Assembly (NCBI GenBank): GCA_005779525.1
Contig: SXIZ01000240.1
Span: 1 to 13,108 of the forward strand
Length of the DNA: 13,108 bases
Source: Methylococcaceae bacterium
GTDB lineage: Bacteria > Pseudomonadota > Gammaproteobacteria > Methylococcales > Methylomonadaceae
Reading direction: 5' to 3'
In this document: positions 1 to 6,484 of the stretch, piece by piece
How positions within the stretch are numbered: position 1 is the first letter of the stretch
Layout: the number at the start of each line of letters is the position of its first letter
The notes under the pieces: generated by a model
Seen by the model: only the letters and a program-made list of their open reading frames with translations
What the model was told of the DNA's origin: nothing
The model's database searches: none
Position numbers and translations under genes: made by a program

Positions 1-2565
1 GGTGAATTAGCCGCTGAGGATCAAGTGTTCGCCAGTGAAGATCACGCCATTATCGGCGAAGCGGCGCGGGTATTGGGCGCTAAATCCCAAGGTCGTTTAG
101 TGACCAGCGCTAAAAGCTGGTTATCCCACCCTTCCGTGGACGCACAAGCGGATATTTTACCTTGGGGCAGTCATGAGGACGTGCGCAAAGTCTCGCCCTT
201 GGAAGCTAGCGCCAGTTATTTAGCGCATGTACGCCTAATGTGGGGACATCAATTTCCCGAAGCGCCATTAGCGGAACAAGATATCGTCATTACCGTCCCG
301 GCGTCTTTTGACGAAGGGGCACGCTCTTTAACCTTGGAAGCCGCAAAACTGGCAGGCTTACCGCAGGTGCGCTTATTAGAAGAACCACAAGCGGTCTGTT
401 ACGACTGGTTACGCTTAAACGCTGGACGCTTACAAACCGCCTTAAGTAACGTACATTTATTATTGGTGTGTGACGTTGGCGGAGGGACCACCGACCTTAC
501 GCTGATTAAAGTCGAACCCGGCATTTCCGAACCTAAGCTAACGCGTATCGGGGTGGGTGATCATTTAATGTTAGGCGGGGATAATATCGATCTTGCTTTG
601 GCACATTTAGTAGAATCACGCTTAGTCACCGATGGCAAACGCTTATCTGCGGCCGACTTATCGCATTTAATCGAACAATGCCGCTGCGCAAAAGAACAAT
701 TATTGGCAGAAAACGCCCCAGAGCAATTACGCGTTACTCTCTTGGGCGGTGGCAGTAAACTTATTGGTGGGTCACGTTCCACCGAACTCAGCCGAGCAGA
801 AGTGCGCGCTATGGCCTTGGATGGATTTTTTCCACTTTCAGGTCTAGATGAGCTCCCTGACAGAAAGCGTAGCGGCATGGTTGAATTTGGCTTACCGTAT
901 GCGGCAGAACCTGCGGTCAGCAAGCATATCGCCGCTTTTTTGCATTTACATCAACAAGCTGCAAGCGACGCATTGCAAGGTCGCGGTCGTGTACCGGATG
1001 CGCTATTACTTAACGGCGGGGTTTTCAGAAGCCAGCCCATTAGTCAGCGGGTACTTGATTTACTCACCGCCTGGGGCGGTCAAGCACCCACCTTACTGGA
1101 AAACCAACATCCAGAATTATCCGTCGCCTTGGGTGCAGTGAGTTATGCACTGGCGCGGCGCGATAAAAAATTAAAAATCGGTGGCGGTAGCGCACGTAGT
1201 TACTTCTTGCTTGTTGAAACGGCAGATACGCAAACACAACAAGGCGTGTGCATTTTGCCGCGCGGCAGTGAAGAAGGTAATGAAGTCTTGCTGCAAGGTC
1301 GGCAATTTGCCTTGCGTTTAGGCGTTCCGGTGCGTTTTCATTTAGTGTCAACTTCGACTGACAGTGTCTATCAACCCGGCGATGTGATTGCAATTGATGA
1401 CGATTTATTCCATTCGCTCCCACCGTTGGCCGTGGCCTTTGCCCCCGATCAAGAACACAGCCAAACCGAAATGCTGGTGCAACTTGCGGTCACCCAAACC
1501 GAAATGGGGACGTTAAAAATTCAATGTGTTGCCCTTGAAAACAGCGCACAACGCTGGGATGTAGAATTTCAGTTGCGAAAAAAAGCAGGCATCCAAGCCG
1601 CGAATGTTGAATTACCCCCGCAATTTCAACAAGCGATAGACAAAATTAATGCCGTATTCGGTTCAAAATCCAAAGATGTCAACCCATTAGCCGTCAAAAG
1701 TCTGCGTGCCGATTTAGAAAAATTATTGGGTAAAAGTCGTGCAGAATGGGAAACCCCGCTCTTGCGTGCCTTGTTTACCGCTTTATTGGAAGGAAGCAAA
1801 TACCGCCGCCGTTCAGAACAGCACGAACGCGTCTGGCTAAGTTTAATTGGGTATTGCTTGCGCCCTGGCTTTGGCTATCCTTTAGATGATTGGCGCGTGG
1901 CGCAATTATGGAAACTCTATCCACAAGGCATCCAGTTCAACAACGAAACCCAAAATTGGGCCGAATGGTGGACCTTATGGCGACGCATTGCTGGCGGTTT
2001 AAATGAAGTCGCACAGCAGCAAATTTTCAATGATATTGCTAAATTCATCAATCCAGCGGCCGCTCGTCAGCCCACGGTGACTAAATTATTAAAAACGCGT
2101 AGTTATGAAGATATTTTGCGCTTGGCCGCGGTTTTGGAACGTCTCAGCGTGCAGGATAAAACGCAACTAGCGATGTGGTTGTTGAGTCGACTACAAAAAT
2201 CCGGTGAATCCGCGCAAAGCTGGTGGGCGGTCGGGCGTATCGCGGCGCGCGTGCCGTTTTATGGCAGCTCTCACAATGTGATCGAAGCCAAAGTCGTTGC
2301 CGATTGGCTAGAGCAGTTACTGCCCCTGGATTGGAAGAAAAATCAACAAGCGGCATTTGCGGCAACCCTAATGGCACGGCGCAGTAATGATCGAGTGCGG
2401 GATATTGAACCGGAATTACGCTTAACAATCGTCGAAAAATTAAAAATCAGTCGCGCCCCCTCAACCTGGGTAGATATGGTTGAGAACTATCGCGAATTAG
2501 ACGAAGCCGAAGAAAAACAAATGTTTGGCGAGGCCTTGCCCCCAGGATTGAAATTAATCATTTAA
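1..2565 (+). CDS. Hsp70-family chaperone with C-terminal DnaK-related domain (5' partial)
   Basis: This is an ATP-dependent Hsp70-like protein, presumably cytoplasmic; its client is unknown. The reading frame is open to base 1, so the true start and phosphate-1 loop lie upstream. The GTG at base 25 is not a credible start because it falls inside the ATPase domain. Counting from base 25, residues about 85-125 match the Hsp70 stretch with VTVPASF-like and EEPQA motifs. Asp150 starts the phosphate-2 motif DVGGGTTDL, LGGDNID is at 183-189, and the adenosine-site motif LLNGGVF is near 328-334. After about residue 390 there is no normal substrate-binding domain. Instead a long, Trp-rich helical region runs to the end, like the DnaK-related domain (DUF3731) of the roughly 900-residue Hsp70 proteins of proteobacteria. 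That family often sits beside a second, shorter Hsp70 gene, which may lie just upstream. The gene converges with the diguanylate cyclase gene. Confidence 0.9.
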   Translation, partial: GELAAEDQVFASEDHAIIGEAARVLGAKSQGRLVTSAKSWLSHPSVDAQADILPWGSHEDVRKVSPLEASASYLAHVRLMWGHQFPEAPLAEQDIVITVPASFDEGARSLTLEAAKLAGLPQVRLLEEPQAVCYDWLRLNAGRLQTALSNVHLLLVCDVGGGTTDLTLIKVEPGISEPKLTRIGVGDHLMLGGDNIDLALAHLVESRLVTDGKRLSAADLSHLIEQCRCAKEQLLAENAPEQLRVTLLGGGSKLIGGSRSTELSRAEVRAMALDGFFPLSGLDELPDRKRSGMVEFGLPYAAEPAVSKHIAAFLHLHQQAASDALQGRGRVPDALLLNGGVFRSQPISQRVLDLLTAWGGQAPTLLENQHPELSVALGAVSYALARRDKKLKIGGGSARSYFLLVETADTQTQQGVCILPRGSEEGNEVLLQGRQFALRLGVPVRFHLVSTSTDSVYQPGDVIAIDDDLFHSLPPLAVAFAPDQEHSQTEMLVQLAVTQTEMGTLKIQCVALENSAQRWDVEFQLRKKAGIQAANVELPPQFQQAIDKINAVFGSKSKDVNPLAVKSLRADLEKLLGKSRAEWETPLLRALFTALLEGSKYRRRSEQHERVWLSLIGYCLRPGFGYPLDDWRVAQLWKLYPQGIQFNNETQNWAEWWTLWRRIAGGLNEVAQQQIFNDIAKFINPAAARQPTVTKLLKTRSYEDILRLAAVLERLSVQDKTQLAMWLLSRLQKSGESAQSWWAVGRIAARVPFYGSSHNVIEAKVVADWLEQLLPLDWKKNQQAAFAATLMARRSNDRVRDIEPELRLTIVEKLKISRAPSTWVDMVENYRELDEAEEKQMFGEALPPGLKLII

Positions 2566-2582
2566 TGCTATTGCCTTGGCGT

Positions 2583-2613
2583 TAGCCTCTTGCGGCACAT
2601 CCTATAGAGGCTA
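2583..2613. terminator. Stem-loop between convergent genes, possible terminator
   Basis: A perfect 8-bp inverted repeat (TAGCCTCT at 2583-2590, AGAGGCTA at 2606-2613) encloses a 15-base loop. It starts 18 bases after the Hsp70 stop codon and lies between two convergent genes, where a bidirectional terminator is expected. No T-run follows on either strand, so it is not a classical intrinsic terminator and may only protect a 3' end. Confidence 0.35.
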
Positions 2614-2671
2614 TAGTATTGCCAGTCAATTTGCCATTGAGCTAGGGGCTGAAACTAAATCAGAGACGGAC

Positions 2672-4411
2672 TTAGTGACTGAACTGAATTTGATTGCGCC
2701 CCATGCGTTTTGCTTGGTACATAGACGCATCGGCTTTTTTAATAATATCTTCTGGAGCAAGCTCAGCACTATCAAAAGCAATGACGCCGATACTCGCTGA
2801 ACACTGATGCACAATATCGGTTTCGGAAGCATTAGCTTGATTACTCTGCAATTGATAAGGCCGTGAAACTTCTATCCGAATCTTTTCTGCAATCACCCCG
2901 ATTTGCGTGGTTACTTGCGCTTCATCTCCTTCCAGCTCCGTGAGTAAGACAACAAACTCATCCCCACCTAAACGCGCAATAGTATCGACAGCCCGCACAC
3001 ATTTACTTAAACGTTTGGCCACTTCAACAAGCAACTGATCCCCCATAACATGCCCATAATCATCATTGACCGACTTAAAGTTATCCAAATCCAGTAACAT
3101 CAAAGCGACATACTGATGTTTACGCTTTGCACTAAAGATAGCGTGGGTTAGACGATCATGAAATAAACGACGATTGGGCAAATTAGTTAAGGGATCGTAA
3201 AAGGCTAATTGTCGAATTTGCTGCTCCATATGCTTACGCTCAGTAATATCCCGCATGATACTAATCGCATGCCAACTATTTTGTAATTTAAATGCTGATA
3301 TCGATAATTCGATAGGAAACTCCGTACCCATTTGATGGATGGCTTGCGCTTCCAAGGTTTGGCTGACTAAATTTTCCGTCCCTGCATCCAAGAAATGGAC
3401 AATGCCGCTCGAAAGAATGGCAGTGTGCTCCTGTGGCATCAGCAAGGTGCGAAAATTTTTACCTAAAATATCATTGGCCGAATAGCCAAAGAGATGTTCT
3501 GCGGCAGGATTCCAATAAATAATTAGCTCTGCCTCATCAATAATCACAATAGCATCTTTCGCTGCCGTGCTAATCAGCCGAAATTTCTCCTCACTTTCTG
3601 CCAACGCGGCACTACGCTGTTCTAATTCTGCCGTACGTAATTGAATCGTGTGTTCTAATTGACTTTCATGCACTTGTAGATTGCGCGTCGCCAATTGTAA
3701 TTTAGTAATGATAATGCGCACATGTTGCACAAAAGGCTGAAAAATCAACAACGCTTCCAGCACTAACAGCAACAGGGTTAAGCCCCAGAAAATCGTTTCA
3801 GCGTATTGTAAGCGCTTAACCGAGGCCTCGCCTTCTAACTGATATTGACGCACCATCTGATCAAGATGCTGTAATAAATTGGTGGTCGCCTCGTGCGTCA
3901 AGGTCTTTAGCAATGCATGCTCAGCAGAGCGCTCAGTCTCGGGCAATTGTATCCAGTGATGGACGAGTTGAATAAAGTTATTAACTTCTGCATCTAAGGC
4001 TATAGGGGGCTCAAAATACAAGGCATGCACCGTCGCCGACATTGAATTGGGTAAGCCTAATTCAGGATCACCTTGGATCAATCCTTGGTGAGAATGCGCC
4101 AATAATTGCAGGGTTTTTTCTAGCGTCGCTTTTACCGCTGCACGCTCGGAAGCAGGCGCCGTCGCTAATAAATTGGCAAATAAGGTGGTGCGTTGGCTCA
4201 GCATCCGTTGACGCCCACTGATATTCACGATCGCAGCGGTACTTTTTTGCTCGGTAATCACCAGATGTAGACTTAACCAAGCCGCAGTTGCTAAGGAGGC
4301 GACCAACAACAAGGCAATTAAATAGCGCCGAGTCAAATCTCGCGCCACCAGCATGTCTGTATCGCATGCTTTAGCTGCTATTTTAGCCGAATGCAACACA
4401 TGACCCCACAA
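2672..4411 (-). CDS. Membrane diguanylate cyclase: PilJ-type sensor, PAS, GGDEF
   Basis: It makes cyclic di-GMP from two GTP at the inner membrane. Numbered from the TTG at 4411, the order is: membrane segment about 31-51; periplasmic PilJ-type sensor with the signature NISGRQRMLSQR at 63-74; second membrane segment about 207-227; a short coiled-coil linker; a PAS domain about 275-390 ending in the usual DITERK; and a GGDEF domain about 400-579. The active-site motif GGDEF is intact at 482-486. The inhibitory I-site RxxD (Arg473-Asp476) sits exactly five residues before it, so product inhibition is expected. No EAL domain follows, so it should only synthesise. The start is uncertain: TTG 4411, GTG 4399 (GGGG four bases upstream) and ATG 4354 are all possible, and all keep both membrane segments. 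A gap of about 260 bases and its own putative promoter separate it from the methyltransferase gene upstream. Confidence 0.93.
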   Translation of the reverse strand: MWGHVLHSAKIAAKACDTDMLVARDLTRRYLIALLLVASLATAAWLSLHLVITEQKSTAAIVNISGRQRMLSQRTTLFANLLATAPASERAAVKATLEKTLQLLAHSHQGLIQGDPELGLPNSMSATVHALYFEPPIALDAEVNNFIQLVHHWIQLPETERSAEHALLKTLTHEATTNLLQHLDQMVRQYQLEGEASVKRLQYAETIFWGLTLLLLVLEALLIFQPFVQHVRIIITKLQLATRNLQVHESQLEHTIQLRTAELEQRSAALAESEEKFRLISTAAKDAIVIIDEAELIIYWNPAAEHLFGYSANDILGKNFRTLLMPQEHTAILSSGIVHFLDAGTENLVSQTLEAQAIHQMGTEFPIELSISAFKLQNSWHAISIMRDITERKHMEQQIRQLAFYDPLTNLPNRRLFHDRLTHAIFSAKRKHQYVALMLLDLDNFKSVNDDYGHVMGDQLLVEVAKRLSKCVRAVDTIARLGGDEFVVLLTELEGDEAQVTTQIGVIAEKIRIEVSRPYQLQSNQANASETDIVHQCSASIGVIAFDSAELAPEDIIKKADASMYQAKRMGRNQIQFSH

Positions 4412-4436
4412 TCCTCACTTGATGGATAAAGTTTGA

Positions 4437-4500
4437 ATTGTAGCACCTCAATTAGGTTTGTAATACCTTACCAAACCGCCAAGCCCTGCTGCATGCAGCA
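4437..4500 (-). promoter_or_regulatory. Candidate promoter and operator dyads upstream of the diguanylate cyclase
   Basis: The 259-base gap 4412-4670 holds no convincing gene. On the - strand a TACAAT hexamer (4442-4437) could be a -10 box about 26 bases before the first start codon, but no good -35 box is seen. An imperfect dyad at 4455-4477 (GGTTTG and CAAACC arms) would overlap the -35 position. A perfect 14-bp palindrome TGCTGCATGCAGCA lies at 4487-4500. Their spacing suits binding sites of a dimeric regulator, but this is inference from symmetry alone. The rest of the gap (4501-4670) shows only weak short inverted repeats and no clear terminator for the methyltransferase gene. Confidence 0.3.
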
Positions 4501-4670
4501 AATTTCTTAAGGCGTTATCTAGGAATTAAGGACGGCTACACATTTCATTGTTGCAGCACGGAATATAATTGACGGTGCGGTGCGAGGAAAGTGTCTTAAG
4601 CGCACAGTACGGGCTAGCAGCACTTTGCTACAGCTATGCGTTAAAAATCCTTAACAACACTGAAGATCGC

Positions 4671-5864
4671 TTATGCTGTGCCCAAGGTGAATTCAATGCT
4701 CTGGGCCTGACGCTTTGCTATTTCCAAGAAGTCCATTGCCACTCCCCCGCGCTGAAACTGCATCACGGCCCAGTGATGGGTTCCCAGCAATTGCGCAGGC
4801 GTAGCATCGGCGCAACGCGCGGCCAAATCTTGCCAAAAGGCATTGGGCTCTAAGCCAGTTGCCTGAATATGTTTAGGCGTCAGAAAGCCTTGGGCAAACC
4901 CCTGATCAAACGGCCGGACCTGCGTAAACAGCTTAATATCCACGGGTACAATTTTTTGACTCAAACTCTCTGCCGCATACCTGACATCGACATGTTCAAC
5001 TCCGGGAGAATCCAAAGCATCAAACAGTAACCCCAGGCGTCGCCAAAGAGGACGCACATCTTCAATAAACGGCTGTGGCGTTTTTGCGCCCAAAATTGAA
5101 TTATGCCCTAACAAATAGGCCAAGGGATGCTTATCATCCACCTCAATAATACTTTGGATGACAAAAAAACTACCATTCGGTGCTAACAAGCGACAAATCC
5201 CGCGACACAATAAAACATCATCCAACCAATGAATAGCTTGCGCAATGGTTAGTACATCGTAGTGTGCATCGTGATAATGCAAACGATTACACGACTCATG
5301 GATAGTCTCTAGCTTCACGCCTAAAGCATCGGCACGAGCTCGTGCAGCCGCTAAGAAACCTTGAGAGAGCTCCATCAGTTCCACGGCATCCGAAACCTGC
5401 GCTAACTGCACAGCCAGATCTCCCGGCCCACCAGCTAAATCCAAGATCCGCGTGTGCGACTCAATGCCTGCAGCTTTAACCATATGCGCGGTTAACGCAC
5501 TGGGAAATGGCCGATAGGTCAAATAATAGTTAGCCATACTTTCGTCATAGCGCGAAGTATCCGCGTGACTGCTAATCAACACCTCGGAAGCTTGCATGTC
5601 GGCAATGGCTTTGACTAGGCGCCGATTTTCTGCCGCACTGGGTTCTACTTGGGTTAAGCGATAATAACGAGCAATTGCTTGTTGCGGAGTTAATCCTCGG
5701 CGCACAGAAAATAATGCTAATAAAATACGATAACGCTCATTTAACCAAAATTGATGGTACGGTTCGGTTTCTTTGGCAATATAAGCCCTACCATCCAAAG
5801 TGAGCGCCTGCACAAAATTAGGCGATGCCCGCAAGCGTGTTGCATTACGAGAATGCGATATCAT
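4671..5864 (-). CDS. SAM-dependent methyltransferase with N-terminal PqqD-like domain
   Basis: This 397-residue protein is probably a cytoplasmic methyltransferase that modifies the two small peptides encoded just upstream (inference). The class I SAM-binding motif is clear: ILDLAGGPGD at 140-149, followed by the acidic strand-2 end (VELMELS, 161-167), AQAIHWLDD at 208-216 and LLAPNGSFFVIQ at 226-237, the expected order for a Rossmann methyltransferase. Residues about 10-97 read like PqqD: a beta-hairpin (LTLDGRAYIA, 21-30), then FWLNERYRILLALFS (39-53), a T-P-Q-Q-A helix, and a final helix ending in SEVLI. This is the winged-helix pattern of RiPP recognition elements. It could instead be the dimerisation winged helix of ordinary O-methyltransferases. 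The ATG at 5864 has only a weak GAG upstream. It is the last gene of the peptide locus, 110 bases after the nearer peptide gene. Confidence 0.82.
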   Translation of the reverse strand: MISHSRNATRLRASPNFVQALTLDGRAYIAKETEPYHQFWLNERYRILLALFSVRRGLTPQQAIARYYRLTQVEPSAAENRRLVKAIADMQASEVLISSHADTSRYDESMANYYLTYRPFPSALTAHMVKAAGIESHTRILDLAGGPGDLAVQLAQVSDAVELMELSQGFLAAARARADALGVKLETIHESCNRLHYHDAHYDVLTIAQAIHWLDDVLLCRGICRLLAPNGSFFVIQSIIEVDDKHPLAYLLGHNSILGAKTPQPFIEDVRPLWRRLGLLFDALDSPGVEHVDVRYAAESLSQKIVPVDIKLFTQVRPFDQGFAQGFLTPKHIQATGLEPNAFWQDLAARCADATPAQLLGTHHWAVMQFQRGGVAMDFLEIAKRQAQSIEFTLGTA

Positions 5865-5882
5865 TAGATCTCAAAGTAGTTT

Positions 5883-5948
5883 TCAGAGGTTATTAGATGC
5901 AATATTTTTCATTACGATCAGATTATAGAAAAGTAATGCCCCCAACAT
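5883..5948 (-). CDS. Possible 21-residue leader ORF before the methyltransferase
   Basis: An ATG at 5948 preceded by a good ribosome-binding site (AGGAG, four bases of spacing) opens a 21-codon frame, MLGALLFYNLIVMKNIASNNL in outline (a short hydrophobic peptide), ending in TGA at 5885-5883. It is in the same frame as the methyltransferase, separated by two stop codons. Its first codons form the hairpin described at 5929-5955, so its translation could open that hairpin. There is no homology to support it, and it may be chance. Confidence 0.25.
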   Translation of the reverse strand: MLGALLFYNLIVMKNIASNNL

Positions 5949-5955
5949 TACTCTC
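5929..5955 (-). terminator. Hairpin between peptide gene and methyltransferase, possible attenuator
   Basis: On the - strand AGTAATG (5952-5946) and CATTACT (5938-5932) form a perfect 7-bp stem, extendable by two or three pairs including G-U, around a TTGGGGG loop. It is followed by TTTCT. It lies 20 bases after the stop codon of the second peptide gene and 68 bases before the methyltransferase start. A leaky terminator here would yield more precursor than enzyme, a common arrangement in RiPP operons. The T-run is short and the stem AT-rich, so termination would be partial at best. Confidence 0.4.
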
Positions 5956-5974
5956 CTAAGATCAAGCGCAGTAT

Positions 5975-6109
5975 TTAAATTCCTGCACAACGACTCACTG
6001 GAGTAACTGGCGGGATATACACTACATCAGAACTACTTGAACTAGAATCGGTTGAAGAACTACGTTTTTGTTTGCCAGCACCTGCGCGAACATTTGTTTT
6101 AATTTTCAT
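5975..6109 (-). CDS. Small RiPP-like precursor peptide, copy 1 (44 residues)
   Basis: The peptide has three parts. Residues 1-16, MKIKTNVRAGAGKQKR, are basic. Residues 17-28 are almost all Ser, Thr and Asp. The tail DVVYIPPVTPVSRCAGI (28-44) is rich in Val and Pro and has the only cysteine. Copy 2 has the same layout. The start was set at ATG 6109, inside a longer open frame, because GGAG lies nine bases upstream and the leader then matches copy 2 exactly; the frame upstream of it reads through the duplicated 5' region. There is no signal peptide or membrane segment. Such a leader, linker and variable core beside a methyltransferase with a PqqD-like domain suggest a modified-peptide precursor. 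Leaders starting Lys-x-Lys-x-Asn-Val-Lys/Arg-Ala-Gly resemble, from memory and unchecked, small peptides near modification genes in other bacteria. Confidence 0.72.
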   Translation of the reverse strand: MKIKTNVRAGAGKQKRSSSTDSSSSSSDVVYIPPVTPVSRCAGI

Positions 6110-6186
6110 AGGAATAACTCCGAAAATGATTAAAGAATTGTAAAACTGAATTGGGAAAGACTTTTTGCCTTTCCTCACGGTTAATG
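5986..6186. repeat. Tandem duplication unit A (peptide copy 1 and its 5' region)
   Basis: This unit matches 6226-6432 over its whole length apart from a 6-base difference within the coding part. The non-coding 77 bases before the start codon (6110-6186) are nearly as alike as the leader-coding part and include the GGAG ribosome-binding site, a TTTTACAAT stretch about 35 bases upstream of the start, and the block CGGTTAATG (in + orientation) at the edge. Similarity stops sharply beyond both edges. Confidence 0.85.
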
Positions 6187-6214
6187 CCTAAGCTTTCCTG
6201 CGTAAGCGCGGTGC

Positions 6215-6355
6215 CTATGCACCCACACAACGACTTACTGGATAGACTGGCGGCGTATACACTACAACATCAGGAGTGCTAGAGCTTGAAGAGTCAGTAG
6301 AACTACCGCGTTTTTGTTTGCCAGCACCTGCACGAACATTTGTTTTAATTTTCAT
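6215..6355 (-). CDS. Small RiPP-like precursor peptide, copy 2 (46 residues)
   Basis: This is a paralogue of the 44-residue peptide, transcribed just before it. Residues 1-16 are identical. The Ser/Thr/Asp linker covers 17-29, and the tail DVVVYTPPVYPVSRCVGA covers 29-46. Relative to copy 1 it has two extra codons, and differs in the core as T/I, Y/T, V/A and A/I while keeping PPV-x-PVSRC-x-G. The start at ATG 6355 is chosen for the GGAG ribosome-binding site and the exact leader match. Serine codons in the linker differ between copies (TCN versus AGY types) although serine is kept, so the protein sequence appears selected and this is not a slipping nucleotide repeat. It is 127 bases after the stop codon of the 609-residue gene. 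No function is proven; precursor of a modified peptide is the best guess. Confidence 0.72.
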   Translation of the reverse strand: MKIKTNVRAGAGKQKRGSSTDSSSSSTPDVVVYTPPVYPVSRCVGA

Positions 6356-6432
6356 GGAAATAACTCCGAAAATGATTAAAATATTGTAAAACTGAATTAG
6401 GAAGACTACTTGCCTTTCCTGTACGGTTAATG
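6226..6432. repeat. Tandem duplication unit B (peptide copy 2 and its 5' region)
   Basis: This is the second unit of a direct tandem duplication with a period of about 240-246 bases. Its non-coding part is 6356-6432. Keeping a complete 5' region in both copies suggests each peptide has its own translation signals and perhaps its own promoter (TACAAT conserved in both, but no recognisable -35 box). Confidence 0.85.
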
Positions 6433-6455
6433 ACTGCAATTGTGTAAAAGGTTCA

Positions 6456-6484
6456 AAAAAAAGTAAGTTTTTTTAACTTTTTTT
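6456..6484 (-). terminator. AT-rich hairpin with U-run after the 609-residue gene
   Basis: On the - strand AAAAAAAGT (6484-6476) and ACTTTTTTT (6464-6456) form a 9-bp stem around an 11-base loop that itself contains part of an AAGTT/AACTT dyad. The stem begins in the stop codon of the 609-residue gene. Its low GC makes it a weak terminator, which would allow partial read-through to the peptide genes or separate them from it. Confidence 0.35.

Noticed and set aside
4569..4640. GAGGAAAGT-like string reminiscent of the conserved core of RNase P RNA
   Set aside because: None of the other conserved parts or the overall length and pairing of RNase P RNA are present; a chance match.
4569..4853. 94-codon + strand frame partly in the gap after the methyltransferase
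   Set aside because: No ribosome-binding site, no family signature, and it largely overlaps the methyltransferase C-terminus on the opposite strand.
6001..6060. Serine-rich linker as a microsatellite expansion
   Set aside because: Serine codons are mixed TCT, TCA and AGT, so it is not a simple nucleotide repeat.
6110..6178. N-terminal extension of peptide copy 1 (open frame from 6178), similarly for copy 2 from 6439
   Set aside because: The ribosome-binding site GGAG lies just before the internal ATGs, and the extension matches only because the non-coding 5' region is duplicated.
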